In this document: positions 1 through 5,233 of the stretch, piece after piece | Numbering within the stretch: position 1 is the first letter of the stretch | Layout: each line of letters starts with the position of its first letter | Origin: Sandaracinaceae bacterium | GTDB taxonomy: Bacteria; Myxococcota_A; Polyangia; Polyangiales; Houyiibacteriaceae | Direction of reading: 5' to 3' | Length of the DNA stretch: 5,251 nucleotides | NCBI GenBank assembly: GCA_012514415.1 | Contig: JAAZAH010000083.1 | Coordinates: 1-5,251, forward strand | The notes under the pieces: model-generated | Told to the model about the DNA's origin: nothing | Database searches by the model: none | What the model saw: the letters and a program-made list of their open reading frames with translations, nothing else | Made by a program: the position numbers and the translations under genes

Positions 1-84
1 ATCCTTGGAGCTGAGCTCTTTCTCCTCGCCCTTGACGTAGGCGGTCGCTTTCCACTCGGGGCTCTTCTTACCAATGAGGTTCAT
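1..84 (-). CDS. Peroxiredoxin (AhpC/TSA family), N-terminal fragment
   Basis: Only the first 28 residues are in the window; the gene continues past the left edge. They begin MNLIGKKSPEWKATAYVKGE and end ELSSKD. This resembles the opening of typical 2-Cys AhpC-like peroxiredoxins: S/N-LIGK, an aromatic-containing PxW/F strand, then a short V-x-G-E-x-x-x-L hairpin before the catalytic loop. These enzymes reduce hydrogen peroxide and organic hydroperoxides in the cytoplasm through a peroxidatic cysteine in a T-x-x-C motif. That motif lies outside the window, so catalytic competence cannot be judged. The start is well supported by AGGAG (91-95) six bases upstream of ATG. It is separated from the sulfotransferase stop by 208 bp and is probably a separate unit. 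The family call rests on the N-terminus only; another thioredoxin-fold protein is the main alternative. Confidence 0.78.
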   Translation of the reverse strand, partial: MNLIGKKSPEWKATAYVKGEEKELSSKD

Positions 85-90
85 TCAAAA

Positions 91-95
91 CTCCT
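91..95 (-). promoter_or_regulatory. Ribosome binding site of the peroxiredoxin gene
   Basis: On the minus strand the sequence AGGAG lies six bases (TTTTGA) upstream of the ATG at 84-82. This near-consensus Shine-Dalgarno at optimal distance fixes the start of the truncated peroxiredoxin. Confidence 0.85.
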
Positions 96-108
96 GTAGT
101 TGATGATG

Positions 109-133
109 CGGCGCGGGCTCATCGCGCGCGCCG
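109..133 (-). other. GC-rich hairpin in the peroxiredoxin leader
   Basis: CGGCGCG (109-115) and CGCGCCG (127-133) are perfect 7-bp inverted copies around an 11-base loop. In the peroxiredoxin mRNA this hairpin would sit 13 bases upstream of the Shine-Dalgarno. There is no U-tract, so it is not an intrinsic terminator. It could shape the leader RNA or be an accident of GC-rich sequence; no function is shown. Confidence 0.35.
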
Positions 134-217
134 AGTCGATGTGCGTTGGGTGACGCCTCGTAAGACAGGCGACCCCGGTCTACGACGGGTACGCGGAGGC
201 GCTCCCACCATTCCTTC

Positions 218-246
218 TAGGTATGGATCTTTTGGGGCTGAGTCAA
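218..246 (-). promoter_or_regulatory. Weak candidate promoter for the peroxiredoxin gene
   Basis: Reading the minus strand, TTGACT (246-241) matches five of six bases of the sigma70 -35 consensus. It is followed, 17 bases on, by TACCTA (223-218), a poor -10 that matches only the first two positions. It lies about 130 bp upstream of the start, in the gap after the sulfotransferase gene. The -35 and spacing are good, but the -10 is weak, so this is only a candidate. I saw no recognisable OxyR or PerR operator in this gap. Confidence 0.25.
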
Positions 247-292
247 TGCCTTGGAGCAAAGTTCGATGAAATGGTGCGCCCACCCCGGCGGT

Positions 293-1573
293 CTATCGGC
301 TCGCGCTCAGAGGGACGCTCAGCCCATGCGTCTTGGGGAAGGAATCGACGAGGCCCGAATAGAACGCTTCGTATGCCTTGAAAGCGCGCCTCACGGTCGC
401 TTCTTCAAGGCCAAATTGTTCAAGGGTATAGAGGTGTTTGCCCTGAGATCGTCCGGCGCCGCTCGCGAGCTTTTCGCGGATGGGGAGCTCGGCGAGTGAG
501 TCGAATTCGAGGCCAAAATAGCGGTAGATCGCCTCGACCGTCCCGATGGGATCTTTGGCGAGCGCGGGTAAGGGAACGTCGATCCTTTGGTCCTCGGGAA
601 TGAGGTGCTTCGATCGCATCGCCCGCTCCATGCCCTCGAGATAGAAATCAAACCAGAACTTCCCGAGCTTTTTGAGATCCATCTCGCGGACGAATTTACT
701 CGTCGTCATCGCGGAAAGGCTTGAATAGCTGGCGAGGGCCTCGTGCGCGCTTCGATGCGTGAATACAAAGCGCGCGTCCGGAAATTCCTTGATGAGCGCC
801 GGGAGATGCCAGAGGTGGTAGGGCGTCTTGAGGATGAGGCGGCGATCGCTCCGACTTTCGGTGATGATATTGAGCTGCTCCCTGAGCGAGCGGTAGACGG
901 GCGCCATATCCCAAGAGAGCGTCTCGAAACCGTAATCGTGGCCCTCGTAGCTATTGATGAGGGTGGTGCTGAGGAAATCGTTCTCCATCAAGAAGAACTC
1001 CTCTTCGGGGCCCTCGAGCTCAACAACGTGCGCCACTTTCACATCGGGGGCGACAAATGCCGCGGTATCAAAAATGGCCCGTGCCCGGATCCGGCGAAGC
1101 GCGGCGTCGAGGCGAGCGTGCTCCGAAAAAGGCACCGGCGTCATCAACTCCCAGCCGGCCGCAAAGGTATGACGCGGATCGGCGCCGAGGAGGTTGTGCA
1201 TCAACGTCGTGCCCGTGCGGTAAAAACCGACGATAAAGATCGGCTCTCTGGGGCGGGCATCGCGGAGGTAGGGGCGCTCCTTCAACCGCTCGACGACGCG
1301 GAGGCGATTTTCGATATGGAAGTGAAAGAAGAGCGCCGCCGCGAAGCGCCCAAAAGGGCTGAGGTTTTGGTTGAAATGGAGCGACCGACACGCCGACTCG
1401 AGGCGCTCCTCAAAGCCATCGCCGCCAAAATCGCTGAGGCGGGTCGTGAGCACACCGCGCTTCATCATCGCCTCGGGTCGGAGGTCAATCGAATCCCAAT
1501 CGGCGCTACGAAAGAGGAGGTTGAACGCGCGGACCGTCCGCGTCGGCTGAGTTTGGAGGCTGCGTAGTGTCAT
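293..1573 (-). CDS. Sulfotransferase family protein (Sulfotransfer_3-like)
   Basis: This 426-residue protein carries the signature of PAPS-dependent sulfotransferases, which move sulfate from 3'-phosphoadenosine-5'-phosphosulfate to a hydroxyl or amine. A helical N-terminal part (about 1-108) includes the D-F-G-G-D-G-F segment (48-54) common in bacterial members. It is followed by strand PIFIVG and the 5'-phosphosulfate loop FYRTGTT (117-123). H182 opens a GPEEEFFLM segment, typical of the family's acceptor/catalytic region. LKTPYHL (248-254) follows. The 3'-phosphate site is FVFTHRSAHEALAS, with R274 and S282 at the canonical eight-residue spacing. A conserved-looking tail contains DPIGTVEAIYRYFGL (341-355). 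Length is normal, and no signal peptide or membrane segment is seen, so it is probably cytoplasmic. The start is the only ATG before an in-frame stop at 1666-1664 (minus strand), with GGAG ten bases upstream. The acceptor is unknown, and no neighbour suggests a pathway. Confidence 0.9.
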   Translation of the reverse strand: MTLRSLQTQPTRTVRAFNLLFRSADWDSIDLRPEAMMKRGVLTTRLSDFGGDGFEERLESACRSLHFNQNLSPFGRFAAALFFHFHIENRLRVVERLKERPYLRDARPREPIFIVGFYRTGTTLMHNLLGADPRHTFAAGWELMTPVPFSEHARLDAALRRIRARAIFDTAAFVAPDVKVAHVVELEGPEEEFFLMENDFLSTTLINSYEGHDYGFETLSWDMAPVYRSLREQLNIITESRSDRRLILKTPYHLWHLPALIKEFPDARFVFTHRSAHEALASYSSLSAMTTSKFVREMDLKKLGKFWFDFYLEGMERAMRSKHLIPEDQRIDVPLPALAKDPIGTVEAIYRYFGLEFDSLAELPIREKLASGAGRSQGKHLYTLEQFGLEEATVRRAFKAYEAFYSGLVDSFPKTHGLSVPLSASR

Positions 1574-1660
1574 CGGGGGGCTGCTCCATGTGGGGGAAGC
1601 GAAGGGGACGAATGACCGTCTCGGGTGAGTCCGCCTCGACTTTCCACAGAAAGCGCGGCC

Positions 1661-1688
1661 AGCCTAGCAGTCTTTATCCCTTGGTCGA
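1661..1688 (-). promoter_or_regulatory. Candidate promoter for the sulfotransferase gene
   Basis: On the minus strand, TCGACC (1688-1683) matches four of six bases of the -35 consensus. A 16-base spacer leads to TAGGCT (1666-1661), which has the TA....T skeleton of a -10 element. It is preceded by TGC, giving an extended -10 (TGnTAGGCT). Transcription would start near 1654, leaving a leader of about 80 bases. The same TGCTAGGCT 9-mer occurs upstream of the acyl-CoA dehydrogenase gene, which raises confidence slightly. Confidence 0.4.
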
Positions 1689-1693
1689 AAGCG

Positions 1694-1707
1694 GTTTTCG
1701 GGAAAAC
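1694..1707. repeat. 14-bp palindrome upstream of the sulfotransferase promoter
   Basis: GTTTTC, two central G bases, then GAAAAC form a perfect 6+6 inverted repeat. Its centre is about 47 bp upstream of the predicted start site at 1654, just beyond the candidate -35. That is a usual place for an activator site. A 6-bp inverted repeat is expected roughly once by chance in a window of this size, so the regulatory reading is speculative. Confidence 0.25.
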
Positions 1708-1740
1708 TCGCGCACGCGTCCAAAGCCCACATCTCGTTAC

Positions 1741-1781
1741 AGCGCGAGGGGCGCGTCTGTCCGCCCGTCGGCGCTCGCGCT
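1741..1781 (-). terminator. Stable hairpin overlapping the lipoprotein stop codon
   Basis: AGCGCGAG (1741-1748) and CTCGCGCT (1774-1781) are perfect 8-bp inverted copies. A second 5-bp pair lies inside: GGGCG 1749-1753 with CGCCC 1762-1766. The outer arm overlaps the TAG stop (1782-1780) of the lipoprotein gene. There is no U-tract after it on the minus strand, so it is not a classical intrinsic terminator. It may mark the 3' end of the barrel/lipoprotein mRNA by protecting the end or assisting Rho, or be a by-product of GC-rich coding sequence. Confidence 0.3.
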
Positions 1782-2838
1782 AGAAATTGCGGACGCCGAG
1801 TGGTGCAGTGCCACCGCGAATCCAAAAAAACCCGCCAAGATAAAGGGGGGATGCAGGCAGGCGCGCCTCGACCTCGACCCGAATGGCAAGCCCTGAAGCC
1901 GAGCTCAACAGCTCGATGAGCTCGGGGGAAGGCGCGTCGACGTAAACGCTGCAGAAAGCTTGTTCCACATCGAACCGGCTTTCGAAGAGCGTCAGGGCAT
2001 CTTCATGAGGGCCTTTCCCTTCTTCCGTTGGGGGCCGCCGTGCGATGAGCTCGGTGCGAAGCGCTCGCAGTCCTTCCATACGAGGCTGCGACGGAGTAAC
2101 GCAATCTTCGATGAAGACCTCATCGCTGAGCGTCCTCTCGATGTCCTCGCCTTCCTCAAGCTTTCGTTTTTCGCTTGGCGTAAGCGTGCGGACGCCGATC
2201 TCTTCGATGCGAATCGACTCGAGGAGCCCCGAGCGAAGGAGCGCGAGAAGCTCGGCTTCATTGGCGAGTAGGGCGTCGATCGAACTGAGTTGCTGCTCGA
2301 TATGGATGCGCACGCGGAGGCCGTCATAGAGCGCGATGAGTGAGTCTTCGAGCCGCGAATAATCGATGGGGACCTCGCGGAGCGAGGAAAAATCGATTGT
2401 GATGCGGAGTCCTTTATCGGGCCGCGAGAGGGCCACCTCGGCGTAGGTCTCAGCCGTCGATTCGAGGAGCGCGCGGATCTCGGCGTCGCGAGCTTCGAGG
2501 GGCCGGCCAATCCGCACGCTCGCGCGAACGACACTCTCAAGATCCGAAAAATCAGCCTCGGCGCGTTCGAGCTCCGAGAGGCTGTAGCCAAGGGCGGCGA
2601 CGACCGCACGGATGGCGCGCTCGCTCAGCAGCTCTTCGATTTTGAGGGCCGGGATCTCGACGGGTTCGAGGGAGAGCGAGAACGATTTTTCGAACGTGCC
2701 AAGCGCGAAGAAGCCGCCGCGCTCACCGCAACTCAGCAAAAAGGCGAGCGGAATCAAGAGCGCCGCGAGGCACCAATCGTTCGGCGCATGCGGCTGAAGG
2801 CGGCCGGAGCGAGTCCAGCGCGCGGGGCCCGAGCTCAT
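1780..2838 (-). CDS. Unrecognised predicted lipoprotein, paired with an outer-membrane barrel-like protein
   Basis: I do not recognise this 352-residue protein. The N-terminus has several basic residues (R7, R10, R13), then a hydrophobic run CLAALLIPLAFLLS and a lipobox LLSC. C37 would therefore be the lipidated residue, with Gly at +2, which in proteobacterial rules favours the outer membrane. The mature part (about 316 residues) is acidic and predicted soluble. It has helical Leu/Glu/Ala stretches (for example 68-83 and 188-203) alternating with four short strand-like segments of similar pattern, near 143-153, 173-184, 205-219 and 316-327. C246 and C296 could form a disulfide. The chosen ATG (2838-2836) overlaps the upstream TGA as ATGA and has GGAG six bases before it. 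A longer reading from an ATG at 2850 would add MEQA but lacks a Shine-Dalgarno. The overlap implies translational coupling, so the two products probably act together in the envelope. Confidence 0.83.
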   Translation of the reverse strand: MSSGPARWTRSGRLQPHAPNDWCLAALLIPLAFLLSCGERGGFFALGTFEKSFSLSLEPVEIPALKIEELLSERAIRAVVAALGYSLSELERAEADFSDLESVVRASVRIGRPLEARDAEIRALLESTAETYAEVALSRPDKGLRITIDFSSLREVPIDYSRLEDSLIALYDGLRVRIHIEQQLSSIDALLANEAELLALLRSGLLESIRIEEIGVRTLTPSEKRKLEEGEDIERTLSDEVFIEDCVTPSQPRMEGLRALRTELIARRPPTEEGKGPHEDALTLFESRFDVEQAFCSVYVDAPSPELIELLSSASGLAIRVEVEARLPASPLYLGGFFWIRGGTAPLGVRNF

Positions 2839-3497
2839 GGCTTGCTCCATCGATCGACCGAGCGCCTTCGATCCAAGAGGTAGCTCAGACGAAGCTCGCC
2901 GAGGGGAAGACGTGCGCCGGTCTGTGAGATCGCTGCGCGCCCTCCAACGCGCGAGGTGGCGCGGCCAATCTGCACCATATAGCCAAGGCTCATCTCGAGG
3001 AGGAGGGGCGCACGAAATCGATAAGTCGCGCCGATCTGCGTGAAGATAAAGCCGAGATGCGCCCCCGAGATCGACAGCTGCCCTCCGCGCGGAATGCCGG
3101 GGATGACGCGGACCATCACGCGATCGGCGAGCGCGTGAAGCGAGGCCGTGCGATAGCCTGTACGGACGAGAAGGTTGGCTCTTCGGTTCACGCCTCCTGG
3201 GACTGGAAGGGCGACGAGCGAGACGTCGAGCCCGGTGGCGAGGGCGACGCTTGAGAGTCCGGCCTCAAGGGCAAGCTCGGGAATCGGGAGGTAGCGAAAG
3301 CCCATGCCAACGCCGGAGGGAAAACCGAGACGCACGAGATCGAAAGCGAAGCCGGGCGCCCGGCGCCGATCCTCCGCGGAGCGCGCTGATTCGGGCGAGC
3401 GCTCGACATCCGCGCAGGCGCTCTCCACCGAAAGGAGGGCGAGGGCGCAGATCAAGATCTGCCCTCCAAAATAGCTTCCTCGCGCCCCTCGAATCAT
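2835..3497 (-). CDS. Predicted secreted outer-membrane beta-barrel-like protein
   Basis: This 220-residue protein has no family I can name. It starts with a signal peptide: basic n-region (MIRGARG), hydrophobic core GGQILICALALLSV, and an A-C-A signal peptidase I site at 27-29, so the mature protein would begin at D30. After a charged linker (30-47) the rest is mainly amphipathic strands rich in Gly and aromatics: about 48-59, 63-70, 75-82, 88-98, 106-118, 140-160, 164-178 and 199-209. That suggests a small eight- to ten-stranded barrel. It ends with a basic tail and lacks the terminal Phe of classical porins. The ATG at 3497 is chosen because it gives a clean signal peptide and follows GGGGAG closely. 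The frame is open to 3740, but that extension has no signal features and spans the upstream terminator. Its stop overlaps the lipoprotein start by four bases. Confidence 0.75.
   Translation of the reverse strand: MIRGARGSYFGGQILICALALLSVESACADVERSPESARSAEDRRRAPGFAFDLVRLGFPSGVGMGFRYLPIPELALEAGLSSVALATGLDVSLVALPVPGGVNRRANLLVRTGYRTASLHALADRVMVRVIPGIPRGGQLSISGAHLGFIFTQIGATYRFRAPLLLEMSLGYMVQIGRATSRVGGRAAISQTGARLPLGELRLSYLLDRRRSVDRWSKP
2845..2848 (-). promoter_or_regulatory. Ribosome binding site deciding the lipoprotein start
   Basis: GGAG on the minus strand lies inside the end of the barrel gene, six bases (CAAGCC) upstream of the ATG at 2838-2836. The alternative ATG at 2850-2848 overlaps this element and has nothing comparable before it. 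The lipoprotein therefore most likely starts at 2838, in the ATGA overlap. Confidence 0.75.
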
Positions 3498-3645
3498 GAC
3501 CTCCCCAGTGTCGGTACCGAGCCGTCTTACGCTCGGGGCGAAGAAATCTCCGCTCCGCCATGCCGGCTCGCGAAGAGCGTACGCCGCTCGAGGGAGCCGC
3601 CCATCGACGGCGCCAAGAGGACGCGCTCGGTGGGGGGCGTTCGGG

Positions 3646-3698
3646 AAAGAAAAAACGGCGCGCTCGCGGTCCCGGAAAGAGCCGCAAGTGGCGCCGTT
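3646..3698 (-). terminator. Strong intrinsic terminator of the acyl-CoA dehydrogenase gene
   Basis: On the minus strand AACGGCGC (3698-3691) pairs perfectly with GCGCCGTT (3661-3654). Within the 29-base interior a second helix, CTTGCGG with CCGCGAG, stacks almost directly on the first, giving about 15 bp in total with one G-U pair. The 3' arm runs straight into TTTTTTCTTT (3655-3646). It lies 45 bases beyond the dehydrogenase stop and ends about 150 bp before the barrel gene start, separating the two units. The opposite strand has only a broken T-run, so termination should be mainly in the minus direction. Confidence 0.85.
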
Positions 3699-3743
3699 CT
3701 TCTCGCGCTGGCTGAGCCGCCCGATGTCGGGAGCGTTCAAGCC

Positions 3744-4967
3744 TCACGCAAGCAGCGAGCGCGCGATCTGCGAGATCTGGATCTCGTCCGTCCCCCCGTA
3801 GATCTGCAGCACCTTCGCGTCACGGCAGAGCTGCTCGACCTGGTATTCGGCCATATAGCCGTTGCCGCCAAAGAGCTGCACGGCCTCGAGCGTCACATCC
3901 ATCGCCGTCTGCGCCGCGTAGAGCTTGCCCGCCGAGGCCTCGGCGAGGCTCATCTCTTTACCGGCGCCAGCGAGCGCGATCTGCCTAAAGACCAAGTTCT
4001 GAAGGTTCATGCGCGCCACCTCCATCTTCGCGATCTTCAGCTGGATGAGCTGGAAATCGCCGATGGGCTTACCGAATTGCACGCGCGTCTTTGCATAATC
4101 AAGGCTGAGCTCGAGGCAGCGCTCGACCATGCCAAGGGCCATCGCCGGGACGCCGCTCCGCTCGGCCGTGAAGGTATCTTTGGCGCTCGAGCGCGCGGGC
4201 TGCTCCTCGGTCTCGCCAAGGAGGCGATCCTTCGGCACGCGCACATCTTCAAGGAAGAGCTCGCCCGTCGGCGAGGAGTGCATGCCCATCTTTCGGAGCG
4301 GCGGGGTCTGCGTGAGCCCCTCGGTGCCTTTATCGAGGATGAACGAGACGATCTTCCGCTGAGCCTCGGGGCTGCCATCGTCGAGCTTGCAGATGAAAAC
4401 GATCGTATCGGCGTAGGGACCGTTCGTGATGAAGGTCTTTGAGCCGTTCAGGATATAATCATCGCCATCGCGCCGCGCCGTCGCCTTCATCGAGCCGAAG
4501 GCGTCCGAGCCGCTGCCGGGCTCGGTGATCGCCCACGCGCCGACCTTCTCGAGCGTGAGGAGCTCGGGCACAAAGCGCTCCTTCTGCGCCGTCGTCCCGC
4601 GCGAGATGATGGCGCCCGCCGTGAGTCCGATGCTCACCCCGAGCGCTGTGACCATGCCGGGGCTATAGCGGCAGAGCTCGATGATGGGGAGGAGCTGCAT
4701 CGCGCGCGCGTCTGCGGCCTCGGGCCCGGCCTTCTTGCTCTCGCCGAGGCTCGCCGTCCCCTCGCCCTTCTTCTCCTTCTCGATGGCTTTGAGGAATTGC
4801 GCCTTCGCCATATCGCCGATGCCGAAGGTCTTGAGCATCTTCCGGAGGACATCGTAAGGGGGCGTATCGCCGAACTCGATCTCCTCGCGCTTGGGCACGA
4901 TCTCGGTCTCGATGAAGCGCCGGATCATGGCGCGGATCTGCTTATGCTGTTCACTCCACTCGTGCAT
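3744..4967 (-). CDS. Acyl-CoA dehydrogenase, IVD/LCAD-type active site
   Basis: This 407-residue FAD enzyme oxidises acyl-CoA thioesters to 2,3-enoyl-CoA and passes electrons to electron-transfer flavoprotein. The three-part fold is visible: N-terminal helices (1-140), the beta domain with WAITEPGSGSDA (145-156) and NGSKTFITNG (174-183), and C-terminal helices with RVQFGKPIGDFQ (295-306), QLFGGNGY (364-371) and IYGGTDEIQ (389-397). The Glu of the usual YEGT motif is Gly here (G391). The likely catalytic base is E269 in AERSGV, the position used by isovaleryl-CoA and long-chain dehydrogenases. The N-terminal domain carries a Lys/Glu/Ala/Gly-rich stretch (about 59-88) where most relatives have an EYGG loop. 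The start at 4967 is supported by AGGGAG six bases upstream. The frame continues open to the right edge, but that part shows no dehydrogenase homology. The substrate is not determined. It appears to be a single-gene unit closed by its own terminator. Confidence 0.96.
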   Translation of the reverse strand: MHEWSEQHKQIRAMIRRFIETEIVPKREEIEFGDTPPYDVLRKMLKTFGIGDMAKAQFLKAIEKEKKGEGTASLGESKKAGPEAADARAMQLLPIIELCRYSPGMVTALGVSIGLTAGAIISRGTTAQKERFVPELLTLEKVGAWAITEPGSGSDAFGSMKATARRDGDDYILNGSKTFITNGPYADTIVFICKLDDGSPEAQRKIVSFILDKGTEGLTQTPPLRKMGMHSSPTGELFLEDVRVPKDRLLGETEEQPARSSAKDTFTAERSGVPAMALGMVERCLELSLDYAKTRVQFGKPIGDFQLIQLKIAKMEVARMNLQNLVFRQIALAGAGKEMSLAEASAGKLYAAQTAMDVTLEAVQLFGGNGYMAEYQVEQLCRDAKVLQIYGGTDEIQISQIARSLLA

Positions 4968-4973
4968 GGACGG

Positions 4974-4979
4974 CTCCCT
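4974..4979 (-). promoter_or_regulatory. Ribosome binding site of the acyl-CoA dehydrogenase gene
   Basis: AGGGAG on the minus strand lies six bases (CCGTCC) upstream of the ATG at 4967-4965. That ATG begins a normal dehydrogenase N-terminus (MHEWSEQHKQIRAMIRRFIE). The 71 residues that a longer reading would add are Arg/Ser-rich and do not look like this family. Confidence 0.85.
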
Positions 4980-5037
4980 AAATATAGAAATTGGGGGATG
5001 AAAATAACCTAGCTGCGCGCGCTCGGCGCGTGTTCGG

Positions 5038-5068
5038 AGCCTAGCAAAGTTTCTAAACACATTGTCCG
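5038..5068 (-). promoter_or_regulatory. Candidate promoter for the acyl-CoA dehydrogenase gene
   Basis: On the minus strand, CGGACA (5068-5063) matches four of six bases of the -35 consensus. A 19-base spacer, longer than ideal, leads to TAGGCT (5043-5038), preceded by TGC as an extended -10. The predicted start near 5031 leaves a leader of about 65 bases. A second TAGGTT (5012-5007) downstream is an alternative -10 with a poorer -35. The TGCTAGGCT 9-mer is shared with the sulfotransferase upstream region. Confidence 0.35.
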
Positions 5069-5144
5069 ATAAAAGATGCGGTTCCGGTGAAATCGAAGAG
5101 CGCAGCTCCCGACTCAAGCGTGCGGAAAACCCAGAAGGCGAAGA

Positions 5145-5170
5145 GCGATCGACGCGGGGCGATCGACGCG
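5145..5170. repeat. 12-bp direct repeat, 14-bp period
   Basis: GCGATCGACGCG occurs at 5145-5156 and again at 5159-5170, with two Gs between the copies. The pair is 178 bp upstream of the dehydrogenase start. It could be a tandem binding site or a small replication-slippage duplication. No known motif was recognised. Confidence 0.6.
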
Positions 5171-5190
5171 ACGGCTGCACGAACTCGCCG

Positions 5191-5233
5191 AAGAAAAAAC
5201 GACCAAAGCCATACGTTCTCGCTGTCGGGCTGG
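5191..5233 (-). terminator. Weak terminator-like hairpin from a gene to the right
   Basis: On the minus strand CCAGCC (5233-5228) can pair with GGC-TT-TGG (5210-5203) around a 17-base loop, with a two-base bulge. Three bases later comes TTTTTTCTT (5199-5191). The stem is short and interrupted, so this is a low-confidence terminator for a minus-strand gene beyond the right edge. Confidence 0.25.

Noticed and set aside
743..1567. A 274-codon open frame on the plus strand opposite the sulfotransferase
   Set aside because: It lies entirely antisense to a gene with clear sulfotransferase motifs, shows no recognisable domain, and is the usual by-product of GC-rich codon use.
3510..3560. An ECF-like promoter (GGAGAT followed by CGTAAG) before the barrel gene
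   Set aside because: The spacing is short and both elements match poorly; no promoter for the barrel/lipoprotein operon can be defended from sequence alone.
3630..4442. A 270-codon open frame on the plus strand opposite the acyl-CoA dehydrogenase
   Set aside because: It is antisense to a well-conserved enzyme, begins near the dehydrogenase terminator and reads as a composition-driven mirror of the true frame.
4982..4987. TATATT on the minus strand as a -10 for the dehydrogenase
   Set aside because: It is only a few bases upstream of the Shine-Dalgarno, so the transcript would begin within or at the ribosome binding site, and no -35 is present at the right distance.
4968..5180. Extension of the dehydrogenase by 71 residues to a GTG at 5180
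   Set aside because: The extra residues are Arg/Ser/Pro-rich, unlike any dehydrogenase N-terminus. The ATG at 4967 has a strong Shine-Dalgarno, and the extension covers the candidate promoter.
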